A stretch of 64,000 nt of DNA from contig OZ023183.1 in NCBI GenBank assembly GCA_963995505.1, forward strand, positions 16,550,671 through 16,614,670. Reading direction: 5' to 3'. Of this stretch, positions 40,779 to 53,927 are shown piece after piece; position 1 is the first letter of the stretch, and each line of letters opens with the position of its first letter. This DNA is from Hypericum androsaemum. Its lineage: Eukaryota > Streptophyta > Magnoliopsida > Malpighiales > Hypericaceae. The notes under the pieces were generated by a model. The model was not told the DNA's origin. It made no database searches and saw only the letters and a program-made list of their open reading frames with translations. Position numbers and translations under genes: made by a program.

Positions 40779-41039
40779 CCTTGTAGAGAACTATTGTTCA
40801 ATTTTGTGAATTCAGATACAAAAGTAAGTTTTGGTTACAAACTTTTGCCATGACGTGAGACCAAATTTTTTTGTTTGAAATGGATAAACAAGCTCTGATA
40901 TATTAATATGAAATAAAATACAGTTTTATCTTAAATAATATTCTATCCATAATCTAGCATCCTAACTAAAGCTCTTACAAATTCATCGTCGCGATGGCTA
41001 CTAGTTAGCGCAGCCTTTTTCAAGATTCTGGCAACCGAT

Positions 41040-41180
41040 CTTAGTAAAGAACGGAATAGGGAAAAAATTGTCGCTGGTTGCGCCGTAAAAAATAATCCAC
41101 CCATTTTCAAAAGCTCCTTCTTTACCAACCCCACCGATGTGATAATCAAGAAATACAGGTTGGGTTGGATAGAGACGTGA
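41040..41180 (-). pseudogene. Relic of a second CER2/CER26-like gene (C-terminal fragment)
   Basis: The minus strand reads PTQPVFLDYHIGGVGKEGAF, close to RPVFVNYRIGGVGEEGAV near the end of the intact gene at 41699-46208. Frame is lost soon after, and nothing upstream in the 0.5-kb gap is clearly coding. Same strand and just downstream of the intact gene, so it is probably a tandem copy that decayed. Confidence 0.65.
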
Positions 41181-41698
41181 GGTTTTCCTTGAAAATACCT
41201 TTTCTGTATTTTTTTTCAGTATTATAATGTTCCGAAGGTATTTTAGTTCAAGATTTTGAAATTGGATGTAGGAATCCATACGTATGTTTTCTTTTTGGAA
41301 TGGACAAATAATACCAAAGATGTACTTTAGGGATTGAATACCTTTATTTGCTCCTACTTGTCAAGAAAAATCAACCCTTTTGATTTCGTCAAAGTAATAG
41401 GATGGATTAACTATTTGTATACAATGTTTGAATGTTCTTACCCGATCTACAAATTTAAATTAATAAATTATTAATTTTTATAAACAAATTTACAACATTC
41501 GTAATTTGATAATCTCAAACATACTTAATATTAACATGTAAACCATCTTATTAATTCGAAAATTCAGGAATCAAACATCACCGTACACAACAATTATTTG
41601 CTTCCCAAACAAGACAATCCCATCACATATCCCCATGCACAAAACGACCAAAAAACCCTAACCAATGAATATAATTTCTCTATCTTTATTTTGACAAA

Positions 41699-44600
41699 TC
41701 AAGCAATACCCAGTTCCCTATCAAGCTCATGCCCCAGCTCCACAAGCTGATCCTCCGGCAAAGTCACGGCCAGCGTCCTCCCAGCTCCTCCGCCCGGCCC
41801 CGGAAGCAACACGACGGCTCCTTCCTCGCCAACCCCCCCGATCCGGTAATTCACAAACACAGGCCTATGCCCCTTCAACTCCACCCCATAAATATTGGCT
41901 CCCTCCATATCAACAAACGTCAGTCTCGTCCCATATGCTACGTAATCCACGTCGTCGTCGGCCGAGAGGCTCTCCTCTTGTAGTTTCTCTCCGATCAGGA
42001 TTGCCAGCTCGTTTAGGCCCATCTTCTCCGGCGAGTTCTCGGTTTGGACGGTGCTAAAAGTGAGCTTGTTGCATGGGACTTCAAGCTCTCGACCTTGGGT
42101 AAGAATGGTGCACACGGTGATGGCGTTTGGGCCAGAATCTCCCCTGGTCTTGGACACCGACTTCCATACCAGGGCCGACAGGGCTTGGAAATAGGGAGTG
42201 ATTGTCTGGGCTGTAGCTGAAAGAAATGGTTTATTTTTTCGGGATGACGATAGATAAGGATATGAACATGATCATGATACATAAAATGTATAGTTAGTCC
42301 ACTTGAATTTTGGTTTTTTACTAAATGAAACTAAAAAATTTGACAACAAATTATGTAATTCTTAATGGAATATGTTTTGTCTATACTGAATTTTTTACGT
42401 TTCAATTGAAATATCAAATATTTATTAGAAATTTTGCCCTCACTAGCCTAGCTCCGACTTTGAAATACGTGCATGTTTTATATAATCTAGATCTTTATCA
42501 CTAATGTAATCTCTAAAGGAGGATCTTCACAGGAATATGTATTGTCTATGTTGAACTTTTAGATTTTTGATTAAATAATAAATTTTAATATTTATTAGAA
42601 ACTTGCCCACACTAATCACTACTAGCTCCGCCTTTGGAATACATGCATGATTTGTAGAACTAGATCTTTATAGCTGATGTCATTTTTAAAAGAGGACCCG
42701 GATGACCTTGTCCTTATCTGTGGGGTCCTGTATTTTTTTAACATACTTTTATTCTGGGGATATGCTATTGTCAAAATTTGAACAATGAACCATCTAACCA
42801 AAAAGTGGTTGAAGTAAAATTGGTTAAAGTCTAATTTATAATCATGTGATTCTTCCCTTTGAGGTATTACTACTATATGGCTTTAAATTTTATAACCAAC
42901 TGACAGAAGTTTTAATTTATTGTTAACCAAATGACATTGATAATCTCAATTATTTGAGTTATCATGTTATGTCATAAATTTTTATCTGCCTCTCATTCTA
43001 CACCACTAATTTATATGTGTGTTATGTCAATCACTAATTTGATATATATGGCCGACAATCCTAGATCTGACACCGTCTATATCATCTTGGTCGAGGATTG
43101 GATCAGAATTCTACCTAATTTGTCTTATTCTTTTTAAATTAGTAAAATGACATGTCACATTGACAAAATTGTTAGTGGCGTAACACTTGCATAAAATTTT
43201 GATGTGGCAAGATTCAAGTAACCAAAATTAGTATATGTCACTTGGTTGTGAGTCATGTAAGTTAGAGAATCCCAACCTACTAAGTACTAAAAGTGCACTT
43301 TAACCAAAAAAAATTGTGAGCTGAAAAATGGACTTACCTCTGTGGGTTGGGCCTGACAAAAGGGTACTTAGTTGTTTTGGCGTCAGGTGGAAGGAGTGAG
43401 ATTTCATCTTAGGGCTGCTGGTAGGTAGCCAATGGTCTCCTCTGGGTTCGACCTGTTTAAGGAAAGTTGGTTTCTTGTCGGAGAGCGGGAGCCGGGGCAA
43501 TGGGCTTGGCGCGTAGAGCGACTCCGGTGGCTTCTTGCTCTGTAGGACTTGGGCCCAAGTGTTTATGAAGGTTGAAGCTGAGATTGGATCACCAAGAACA
43601 TGGGCCCAGTTAACCCCAAGGGCCAGTCCTCCACACTTGAATCTGGTGAACTGGTATAAAGAAATTGGTTAGAGTCGAGCAGCGTCCTATTTTGCATAGG
43701 AGATAACTCTTCCAATTGGTATCATTTGTCTATCCGTAAAGTTTAAGAATTTTTTTAAAGATAAATCAAATCTCTTGCTATCTGAATCAACTATCATCAA
43801 TCATTTGGACCAACTACCATGCGATGGATTTGACAATTAAAAAATTCATATGAATGGTTTTGTTGGTTTCATTATTTATTTTTTGTTAGTCTAATTTATG
43901 AGATGGAGACACCTCGGTACATAGACGAGGTATTAAGGAGAGATGATGAAAAAGTTTATTCTTTTGGTATGTTGGTTTTAAGGTACGTGACATGGAGCAA
44001 TCACCGTGTAAATTTGTTTTTATTTAATCAGATATATAAATTTAGAAGGTCTAAATTTTGATATAAAAAACTATGAATTTACTTGAATTCGGTACATTCA
44101 AGATTTGTACTCGGATTTAAATATCGGTTAGTCTGGATATTAAAATGAAAACGTGGACTTCATCAATGAGTGACTAAACAACATGGGATTGGTTGTTGGA
44201 GGTGTAATCCTTGCCTTAAATGTGCTAGCTGCTCCGATTAACTACTCCTCAACTTTCACCTGTCCCTAATTAAGACACTTTAATCTCAAGGATCATGACT
44301 CCCCGGAATTTTGTTGTCTAGATTCAAGTCTTTTGTCTAAAATTGGTAATAAAGGACACTGATTCATGTTCTTTTCGGACGGTGTAAGATGATGTTAACG
44401 AAGGACAACCAACTAATTATGATAATTGCTTGTAGAATTAAACCTTGTTAAAGAACAAGTTTTAAGTAATGGACAATATATGGAAAATTTTATGTTCATC
44501 TTTACAAATATGATTTGATATACTTGATGTTGTAATTTTATTAAATGATAATTTTATGGTAAGTCCTATATAGTTAAATTTTCTTATCCTTAATTTTATT

Positions 44601-46208
44601 GAAATATTACTGATTCATATGAAAAGATGTCATAAAATTATTGACAACTAACATTAAACATGCTAGGTATTTCAATTATTAAGGCCTAAGAATCCAAACA
44701 TCGTTTCTTTGGTCCAAAACCTACCGGATTATACAAAATTTTGTTTTGAAGAAAAGAAAAGGAAGCTGATATTCAGAAAATTACAAAAAATTTGTTTTGA
44801 GGCCTATAATAATGGATTTTGTTTGACACCCTTTGGTACAATTATTTTTTAAATCGCGTGATCATAGATATTTACTAGTCATTTATTAGTCAATAATCGA
44901 AATTCAAACAAGATAAATTTTTTTAAATGATGGAAAAATTCTTCCAGCTCTCACAAACTCGAATTTAATTTTCTTAATTAAGATAGAACATCTTCTTTTC
45001 TATTTGATCTGTTCTCTGATTAAGTTTCAGACTTCGTTTTTCCTTTCCAGAAAGAAAGTTTAAAAAATGAAAAAGTTCCAATTGCTTAATTAATCATCCC
45101 TTATTTCCGGTAAAAGTCTTTCTTTATATATAAAACACAATTTGATCAATTAGGAATCTTGGCCCGCTTAACACCTAAACAAACTCAACAATTGGTGGAG
45201 TATTGTGTTTTTAGTCGAAAAATACTTTTTTTCCAAAAAATACCAATGTTGAAAATCATTTTCTACCAGAAAATATTTTTCAATGACAAAAGAACCTAAA
45301 CTATAATAAAACTGGAAACTAGTGAACCCATAATTACTCGAATAATTTTATGATCATCTTTTCATATAACAAACAAGTAATAAATAAAACTATAATTACT
45401 TCTAAAAAAAAGTAAAACTATAATTATAGACCACTGCAAAATTATCACTTGACCACTTGAATATAATGTATTGTAGAACTATCCTTATATGGCGTATGAG
45501 TTGGAAAAAATTTAAGGGATATTCACATAAAACAATGAAGTTCACGAAAAATCTATCGCAATTTATGAATTTGGTGTGCAGACTAAAGAAAAAAGATAAT
45601 CACCATTCAATTTTCTATTTTAAAAAAAAATTTCGAAACTGCAATCAATTTTCTGTAATTACCATGAAAAAATCGATTGAACCCACATTCGCAATCACCA
45701 AAAATTGTATTAAAATCAATTAAAAATTTATGCCACATACCTGCAAATAGACCAAAGGAGAGAAACCAATATCAGGACCAAGAACACCGTCGTGGACAAG
45801 GCACTCCATCCTCCTCCCACCCATCGAAACCCTCCGCTCATGGACGCCCTCAACCTCGACCTCCTCGAACCCTAGCACCTCGTCCATTGTTGTCTCGCAC
45901 GACCCCTCGAGGATCCGAACCCCGCTGTCGTTGCACTTGATTAACGGCCTCCCCGTCTCGTCGTCCCTCCTTATCCTCCCCGCGGCGAGGTTGTAGCTGG
46001 TCAGCATCAGGAACATGGCCGTCTTCATGTCCTCTATGGTCAGGCCAAGGGCCGCCTCGGGTTCGAAGAAGTAGACCCCCTTGATGTAGTGCAGCTTCAG
46101 GGAAAGGTCAAGCTTGGTGAGCTTCTTGTCATTGCCTTCTCCGGTGATCTGGGCCGGGACGACCGACGACTGCCTTAGGTCCTGAATCGGGCCGTCCTCG
46201 GGTTCCAT
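41699..46208 (-). CDS. ECERIFERUM 2/26-like BAHD-family protein
   Basis: Three minus-strand exons (46208-45741, 43650-43338, 42216-41699) give 1299 nt, 432 aa. CER2-like proteins work with the ER fatty-acid elongase (CER6-type ketoacyl-CoA synthase) to make very-long-chain wax precursors. Matches to the CER2 group: LKLHYIKGVYFFEPE near residue 37-50, AGRIRRDDETGRPLIKCNDS, GPDIGFSPLVYLQ at the exon 1 end, FKCGGLALGVNWAHVLGD early in exon 2 with the BAHD HxxxD motif intact as HVLGD, and YGTRLTFVDMEG. Where catalytic BAHD enzymes carry DFGWG, this protein has VNYRIGGVG, as in CER2-type members, which argues against an ordinary acyltransferase. Introns are long (about 2.1 and 1.1 kb). CER2 versus CER26 orthology is not decided. 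Confidence 0.9.
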
Positions 46209-47315
46209 GATGACAGCGAATATCAGAGGGTCGTAAAAAAATAATATGTGTGTAATGTATTTTGGGTGAGATGCGATTTTTTAGGGTCAAAATGGATGGA
46301 GCAATCATGTTCTTAAATAGGAATTAAATTTGGAGCGGAGGGAGGCAGATGGAAAGTGGGTCCCGACCGTTAATGCCATGACCTAGACAGGCTACAAGAA
46401 GACTACCGGGAAAGGTGGGAGTTGTGATTTGTGACCCTGTCACATTAATTACTATGTGAATTTTATTTGCGTTGGCAATTATGTTTTTTTAGTTATAACT
46501 ATGATCAAATCACTACCCAAAAAGAAATATAATGAAATTTCATTCAAAACAGCGTCATCCTACGTGAAAATGACGAATATGAAGCAATTATGCCGAGAGT
46601 TTGTCAAGATAACAAGAGATTTGTATTTTCTTAAACAAATTTTAAATTCGTCTGATGAATAAAAAATATCATTGAGAAATTCATCAACAATTAATTATAA
46701 ATACCGGAATTTTATTTAAAAAATAAGTACGCTTGATTTTTTTTCCAATCATGTCAAACCATTTTAAGCGAAGATTTCATTTTGAAAAGTAGTATTTTAC
46801 TACAACCAATTTCATACAATTAAAGTTTTGAGTAGGGATTTATACAATAATAAACAAATATAAAGAATATGTAAGAAATAAAAATGAATTTATAACGAGA
46901 TTTCTCACGATGAGATACGATCTTTGTTATTCGTACAAAGATAAAGAATAATAAATATTTGAGGTAGGACAAAAAGGAATAACGAACAATTAAAAAGTAA
47001 CTAACATTTGAAAAGATGATAAAAGAGGTGTGGGCATTGCTGTTGTTCGGTTTGCTACTAGATAAGTCGGTGGTGTATTGCAGGAAACGTATGTATTTAA
47101 TTAATTATACGCGTCAGGATAACGATAGTATGTACATATATTTTAGAATTTCTGTATACAAACCACTCACCATATTGAATCTCTATTTTTAACCTAAAAA
47201 ATTAAGACATTAGATAAATAAAAATTTCATATTTATAAATAAACACATCACAAATTATCTTTATACAAGAGGTACCAAAAATAAATGAATTGATGTGGTA
47301 CGACAACAAAATTGA
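46209..47315. other. Intergenic region upstream of the CER2-like gene
   Basis: A TATTTAAG-like box on the minus strand near 46314-46322 stands about 105 bp before the CER2-like ATG and may serve as its TATA element. The rest is AT-rich with no supported gene. Confidence 0.35.
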
Positions 47316-47323
47316 ATTGATGT

Positions 47324-47583
47324 CACGGGCGGTGCCAGAAAATTTGGGGAGCGGGGACAATATAGTTTTTTTCAAAAAGATCTTATAATATATATTAAAA
47401 AAATTAAAGAATGCCTAAATTTTTTAAGATTTGGTTTTAATTTTTAGGTTGATTAATTTTTTAATAAAGTCAATTTCTAATTTTAATGGAGACATACACT
47501 AAAAAATATACCTAGTTATCAAACCAAAATAAAATCAAGTGAGGGCAATTGCCCCCACAATATTATAAGTCCCTCCGCCCCTG
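47324..47583. mobile_element. hAT-type MITE (260 bp)
   Basis: Ends are CACGGGCGGTG (left) and, read inward from the right, CAGGGGCGGAG, matching at 9 of 11 bases. The flanks ATTGATGT (47316-47323) and ATTCATGT (47584-47591) form an 8-bp target duplication with one change, as for hAT elements. The interior is non-coding. Outside the duplication, GTACGACAACAAAATT on the left and AATTTTGTCGTAC on the right form a further inverted repeat, so it may have landed in an older foldback. Confidence 0.68.
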
Positions 47584-48221
47584 ATTCATGTGGTACAATT
47601 TTGTCGTACGTGATGCAATTGGTGCACAAACTAAGGACGTGACCACTCTCGGTAACCACTTGGTTTGGCGTAGTCCCATGGCCTACGTTAAGTTGGAAAC
47701 CGTATTCTACATTATATTCCTCCTCATCGACGTGTTCTTATTTTGCAGGAATAGAAACTATGGCAAGTCATCCACAATTTGAAGAGTGTCATGGGTCATC
47801 TTACAGCAGAAAGGGGCAGGAACAGACTCTTACTATGGCAACGCATCATCATTTTGGAGAGCTTCGAGGGTCTCTTTGCAGCGGGGAGGGCGGCCCGAGC
47901 ACTATACTTGACCAAGATATGGAGCTGGACACCTCGGCTGGACACAAAGAAGCCGAGCCATTAGAGACGACATTACAGGCTCCGGTTAGGACTCAGGAGG
48001 GCAGCACGCTTCGTGGGTGGAAGCGGAGGGCTCGATGTGGTATTACTGTAGACACTCGAAGGGCCCAAGGAAGTGTAGCTGCATGTGCTGACAAGAGGAA
48101 AGGTGCTTTCGGGGATGACGAGGAGTATCATGCTAGCAAGTGACTTGTTGCTACTTCAGATGCTTTGGATCAGCCTTTGTTTCAGGCGGTGGCTGCTATG
48201 CAGCCCCACCAGGTGCCATGA

Positions 48222-48968
48222 AGATCATATGGTAGAACTGCTGCGGTTTGGGGAATCTGCTGGCAGTTCTTCAGCTACGCAGGTTGGTTCAATCCTGCAA
48301 TCCCTACCTCCTCTTCTTATCAGCGACGAAGTTCAAAGAGTCAGAAGCGGAGGACCTCAAATGGACACTTGGTTATGAGTGTGGTATCTACGTAGCGTGT
48401 CGGGGGACGGGTAGAGCGCGTAGTGGCAGGCTCGTCCTTCTTTGGCACCGAGGTATGGACATTAGTTTGCTCTCTTTCTCACTCCATCATATAGATGTGG
48501 AAGTTGTGGATTTTTGTTGTTGGAGATTTACAGATTTTTACGGATGGCCGAATACGGAGGATAGGCATCAATCTTGGTCATTACTAAGACAACGGAAGGA
48601 GCGGTCGTCACTACCATGGGTTTATGGGGGAGATTTCAACGAGATTATGTCATTGGAAGAGAAGAGGGGAGGCAATATTATTCCTCAGAGACGGATGGGC
48701 GCTTTTCAGGAAGTCATCCAATACTGTGGTTTTTTAGAGGTTCGTCAGATGGGGATTTGGTTCACGTGGAAAAGTGGTCAGGAGGACGCAGATCATATCC
48801 AATGCAAGTTAGACAGGGTCTTTGCTATAATGGATTGGTTTGATCTCTACCCTTTTACTTGTGTGGAAGCTCAACCCCGAATGAGGTCGGACCACTCACC
48901 TTTGATTGCTCAGCTTCGAGTTGAGGAGCCTAGGCCTCATCAGAGACGCTTCAAATTTGAACAAATGT
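48222..48968 (+). pseudogene. LINE endonuclease domain, inactivated
   Basis: Opens MKIIW, stop, NCCGLGN, where the stop TAG replaces a Trp of the usual WNCCGLG start. The metal-binding Glu position reads SATKF instead of the usual SETK. YGGDFNEI and SDHSPL, the Asp/Asn and Asp/His sites, remain. The frame ends at the TGA after RRFKFEQM. Confidence 0.82.
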
Positions 48969-49229
48969 GAGAGAGGCACGAGGATATTGAGAAGGAAATT
49001 TGGTTAAGCTGAGAGTGTACGCAGGAGTTGGACCTAGTTTCTAAACTATTGACTTGTGCACAACATCTTAAAGGGTGGGATAAAAATGTTTTTGGCAGTG
49101 TGAGAAGATAAAAAGAGGAGCTTGAGAAGAGAATTGGAGCTATTCATGTGCAACCTATGACTGCATGGAGGAAGAATGAGATGAAGGAGCTTCTTAAGCG
49201 CTGGGAAGAGTTTCTATCTAGGAGGAGGC

Positions 49230-50318
49230 TGTGAGGGCTCAGAGATCTCGAGTGGACTGGTTTCGTGAGGACGACCGCAATACTAAATTTTTTCATCGTA
49301 AGGCTAATAGTAGAGGCATAAGGAATCATATACTAGAGATAGATGGTCCAAATGGATCTAAAATTAGGGGATGGACCAATCTGGAAAGGGCATTTACGGA
49401 TTTTTATACTAACCTGTTTTCTTTTGAGGGTGTTTTGCAGGTTTCAGAAATGACAGACATGATGGAAAAGAGGGTAACGGATGACATGCAGCTACAACTA
49501 AGTGCACCCGACAAAAGCACCTAGACCGGATGGCATGCCCCCTATTTTATCAGAAGCATTGGAAAGTGGTTGGCCCATCGGTAACTCGTTCCTCTCTAGC
49601 TGTTCTTAATGATGGTGTTGACCCCTCTTATCTGAACGATACCATTATTGCTCTGATCCCTAAAGTTAAAAGACCTACTAGCTGCTCCAAGTTCAAACCC
49701 ATAAGCTTCTGTATTGTGGTTATAAAAATCATCACTAAGGCTATCACGAACAGGGTTAAGACATTTTTAAATGACATCATTCATGAGAACCAAGGGGTGT
49801 TTGTTCCAGTGTGGCTAATCACTGATAATGCCTTGGTGGCCTTTGAGTCGTACCACTACCTCAAGAAGAAGACGTCGGGTAGGCTAGAGAGGTGTGCCAT
49901 TAAATTGGATATAATGAAAGCTTATGATATAATAGAGTGGATTTTTTTGGAGAATATGTTGTTGGCTTTAGGTTTTCAAGAGTCTTTTACTAACCTTGTC
50001 ATGAGATGTGTTCGTACTGTGAGATATGCTGTGCAGGTCAATGGATAGGTAGGAGAATACTTCACTCTGGGCAGGAGATTGCGCCAAGGGGACGTATTAT
50101 ATCCTTACCTCTTCCTTTTGTGTGCGGAGGGCCTAGCTGCACTTATAAGGCAGACGGAGAGTGCACGACAAATATATGGTGTGAAGGTGGCTGTTACTCA
50201 CCTCTTTTTTACAGATGACTCTCTTTTGTTTGCTAGGGCAACGGAGACAGAGCTAAAAATTATTCTCTCCCTTCTGGATGTGTACTCCAAGGCTTCGGGG
50301 CAAAAAGTGAATTTGTAG
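49230..50318 (+). pseudogene. LINE reverse transcriptase domain, inactivated
   Basis: Pieces in two frames: WFREDDRNTKFFHRKANSRG, IIALIPKVKRPTSCSKFKPI, CAIKLDIMKAYDIIEW with the first catalytic Asp, then after a frame break near 50045 GRRLRQGDVLYPYLFLLCAE and LFFTDDSLLFAR. The FTDD box keeps both catalytic Asp residues. Stops and shifts, including one near 49523, prevent a full protein. Confidence 0.85.
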
Positions 50319-51774
50319 AAAAGTTCAGTTTTCTTCAGTAGGAACATTTGTGAGATGGAGCAAGTTCGACCATATTAGGGATGAGGTTGAGAGAAGAAGG
50401 GGACACCTATTTGGGCCTACCGACACTAATGGGAAGGTCAAAAAGACAAATTTTCTCTTCAATCAAAGACATGATTAATGCAAAAATAAAGAGTTGGAAG
50501 GAAATTTTTTTTTCGAGAGCTGGTTGAGAGACCTTGATCAAACCAGTCTTACTTTCCATCCCCATATATGTAATGAGTTTCTTCAGCTTACCGGTGGAGA
50601 CTTGTGAGAGAATTGAGAAGAAGCTTTGTGCTTTCTATTGGGGCAGTAAAGAGGGTCAGCGAAAGATACACAGGCATAGCTGGATTCGTATGTGTCAATC
50701 TAAGGCAGAAGGGAGCTTGGGTTTTCGGCAGCTTATCAGCTCCAACAGGGCAATGTTAGCTAAGCAAGCCTAGCGCCTTCTTTGTTCTCTTGAATCCCTA
50801 CCTACAAGAGTCTTGAGAGCAAGGTATTATCCTATAAGTGACTTTATTTTTGCAGGTACAGGTTTCACACCAAGCTACACATTGAGAAGTATACGAGAAT
50901 GGATTGACTTACTAGCACCGAACCTGGAATGATTAATTGGAGATGGTACACATGACAAGATCTAGGATGACTACTGGCTGCCGGGCTCCAAGTTCGGACA
51001 CCCACGCTACTCTCGGCCAGGTTCAGACGCGTATCACCACATTTCTGAGCTTTTGGTTGAAAGGACTAGTGCTTGGAATGGAGTCCTAATGGAGCGGCTA
51101 TTCTCTACGGAGGAAGCACAACTGATTAAGGCAGTACAACTTAGTACTAGACTGCCGATGGATACTATTCGGCGGAGACATAACAGAGATGGTATTTACA
51201 TGGTAAGATCAGGTTATTTTATTAATTTGTAGTATGGTGGGAGAACTCAGAGTTGGCAACTATTCTGACGCATGCTAAGGAGGTTTGGAGCCGAGTATAG
51301 AATCTTAAATGTCCCCCGTGTATTCGAACCTTTGTGTGGAGGCTGATTGATGATAACCTCCCTCTTCGCACAAATATTTCAAAAAGAGGCATAGTGGTGG
51401 ACATTGTATGCCCTCTTTGCACGCGGGCTACAGAGTCTGGTTCTCACCTTTTCTTTGAGTGCAGGTCGGCCGAGCTTCTTTGGAGGAAAGCAGGATATAT
51501 GTGCATATTTTTAAGAGGACTTTCTCCATTTCAGGCATGTACAGAGCTGTTCGCGACTCAAGATAGCGAGGAAATAGGTCGAAGAGCAGCTTGGTTATGG
51601 GATATTTGGAAGGTGCGAAACAAGATGGTCTTCAGGAATACAGCTTTCGATGCTGTACTAGGGGTCCTGGAGTCAGTTTGCAGATTATGGATGGATTACA
51701 TTGCAGTTAACAGTCATTCCCCCACCAGTAGAATTAACCTGACAGAACTATGGAGACCCCCGGAGGCAGGATAG

Positions 51775-52137
51775 TTTAAAGTCAATACGGATGCTGGAAT
51801 TGGACCTTCAGGTGAAGCTCAAGTAGGTGCTTTAGTTCGTGATGAGATGGGTAATTTTGTTGCAGGTTTTGCCAGGTGGTATGATAATCTTGTCCATTCG
51901 ACCCTTTTGGAAGCCCGTGGTATGCTGGTGGGCATCGAGCTAGCCTTGGCTCTTGGACTCAGGTATGTTCACTTCGAATCTGATTGCTTACCCCTTGTTC
52001 AAACTTTGAAAAGATAGGTACCAGATAGAAGTAATTTGGCCTTGCGCGTTGAGGACTGTATTAAGGCGGCCAAGGGATTGGAGGATTGCTCGTTTGGCTT
52101 CACCAGCCGCGGTGAAAATAGAGCTGCACATATGCTT
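51775..52137 (+). pseudogene. LINE RNase H domain, fused in frame to copia sequence
   Basis: FKVNTDAGIGPSG, LLEARGMLVGIELALALGL and HFESDCLPLVQTL carry the D, E and D active-site residues. A TAG stop interrupts it at 52015-52017. The domain reaches GENRAAHML and then runs without a break of frame into copia pol at 52138. Confidence 0.8.
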
Positions 52138-53927
52138 AAGATTAATGTAATAACTGTACATCGCACCTTTAACGGTGAAAATAAAATTAACGCTTCTTCT
52201 TACTTGGCCGAGTGTTCTAATTTATGGCATGGTAGATTAGGACACGTAAATTTAAACTCGCTAAGAAAGTTAGTAAGTTTAAATTTATTACCGAATCTAG
52301 AGTTCAACCAATCTGATAAATGTGAAGTATGTGTGGAGGCTAAAATGACCAAAGCACCTTTCCATTCGGTGGAAAGAAGTACTACGCCTTTAGAGTTAAT
52401 TCATACGGACACTTGCGATATGAAACACGTGCAAACTAAAGGCGGGAAGAAATACTTCATCACATTTATCGATGACTGCACGAGATATTGTTACGTATAT
52501 CTTCTAAAGGGCAAAGACGAAGCTCTTGATGCCTTTAAGAGATATAAGAATGTGGTTGAAAATCAACTCAGCGTGAAAATCAAAATGATCCGGAGTGATC
52601 GAGGGGGAGAATATGTAGCTCCGTTTGATGAACTCTGTCAAGAACATGGCATTATTCATCAGACGACTGCTCCATACTCACCTCAATCAAATGGCGTAGC
52701 TGAACGCAAAAATTGAACTCTTAAGGAGATGATGAACGCTATGTTGATTAGCTCGGGCTTACCCCTGAACATATGGGGAGAAGCTGTGCTCTCAGCTAAC
52801 CACATTCTAAACAAGTTGCCACACAAGAAAAGGGATAAAACTCCATATGAACTATGGAAAGGAAGGAAGCCTTCCTACGGATACCTTAAAGTGTGGGGGT
52901 GCCTAGCAAAGGTCGAAGTACCTAAGCTTAAGCAGGTGAGAATAGGACCCAAGACCATTGATTGTATCTTTATCAGATATGCGCAAAATAGTAGTGCTTA
53001 TCGATTTTTGGTGCATAAATTTGAAAACTCTGAGATAAATGCGGGAATGGTCATAGAATCAAGGAACGCAACATTCTTTGAGAATAGCTTTCCTAATAAG
53101 GTAAGAAAGGAAGGAAGTCCAAAGAAAAGGGCTCACGAGACTACGCAAGGATCAAATCAGGAAGATGATGAACCTAGACGTAGCAAACGGACGAAGGTAA
53201 CTAAATCCTTTGGTCTGGATTATCTAACCTATGCGTTAGAAGATGAACCCAGACAATCCAAGAAGCATTGTCCAGTCCAGATGCTCCTCTCTGGAAGGAA
53301 GCTATCAATAGTGAGATATAATCCATTATGCAAAATCACACGTGGGAAATCGTGGATCTCCCACCGGACTGCAAACCTTTGGGATGCAGGTGGATCCTAA
53401 AATGGAAATATAAAGCTGATGGATCAATCGACAAGTACAAAGCTCGATTGGTAGCTAAGGGGTTCAAACAGAAGGAGGGATATGATTTCTTTGACATGTA
53501 TTCACCGGTCACAAGAATCACATCAATTAGAGTACTCATAGCTGTTGCGGCACTCTATAACCTCGAGATCCACCAAATGGACGTAAAAATAGCTTTCCTA
53601 AATGGAGAGCTGGAAGAGGAGATATACATGGAGCAACCTGAAGGGTTTGTGGCTCCCGGTCAAGAGCATAAAATGTGTCGGCTAGTCAAGTCATTATACG
53701 GGCTAAAACAAGCGCCGAAACAGTGGCACGAGAAATTTGACAGGACAATGCTGTCGAATAGATTTAAGATCAATGAGTGCGATAAATGTGTTTACATTAA
53801 GGGCACACCTGAAGCTTACGTAATTGTATGTCTCTACATAGATGACTTACTAATTATGGGAAGCAATAAAGAGGTTATTGTGAAAACTAAGAACATGTTA
53901 AAGGACCACTTTAACATGAAAGATATG
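52138..53927 (+). pseudogene. Copia pol part 1: pre-integrase, integrase, reverse transcriptase
   Basis: Gag-pre-integrase zinc region (LWHGRLGHVN, CEVCVEAK), integrase DDE residues (HTDTCD, SDRGGEY, SPQSNGVAERKN), then a TGA stop at 52714-52716 in place of an Arg codon, then MNAMLISSGLPLNIWGEAV. A frame break near 53270 and a TAA near 53317 precede reverse transcriptase (WILKWKYKADGSIDKYKARL, MDVKIAFLNGELEEEIYMEQ, CLYIDDLLIMG with the YxDD box intact). It stops at NMKDM, the exact point of the next insertion. Confidence 0.9.

Larger units (their letters stand above)
47760..52137 (+). mobile_element. LINE (L1-type) retrotransposon relic, 5' and central part
   Basis: A plant L1-type element is broken by stops and frameshifts. 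Order: a short 5' open frame (47760-48143), apurinic-type endonuclease (48222-48968), reverse transcriptase (about 49230-50320), thumb/zinc-binding region (50534 to about 51770) and RNase H (about 51775-52137). Its 3' end continues after the copia insertion at 59979. The left boundary is not defined. Confidence 0.85.
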
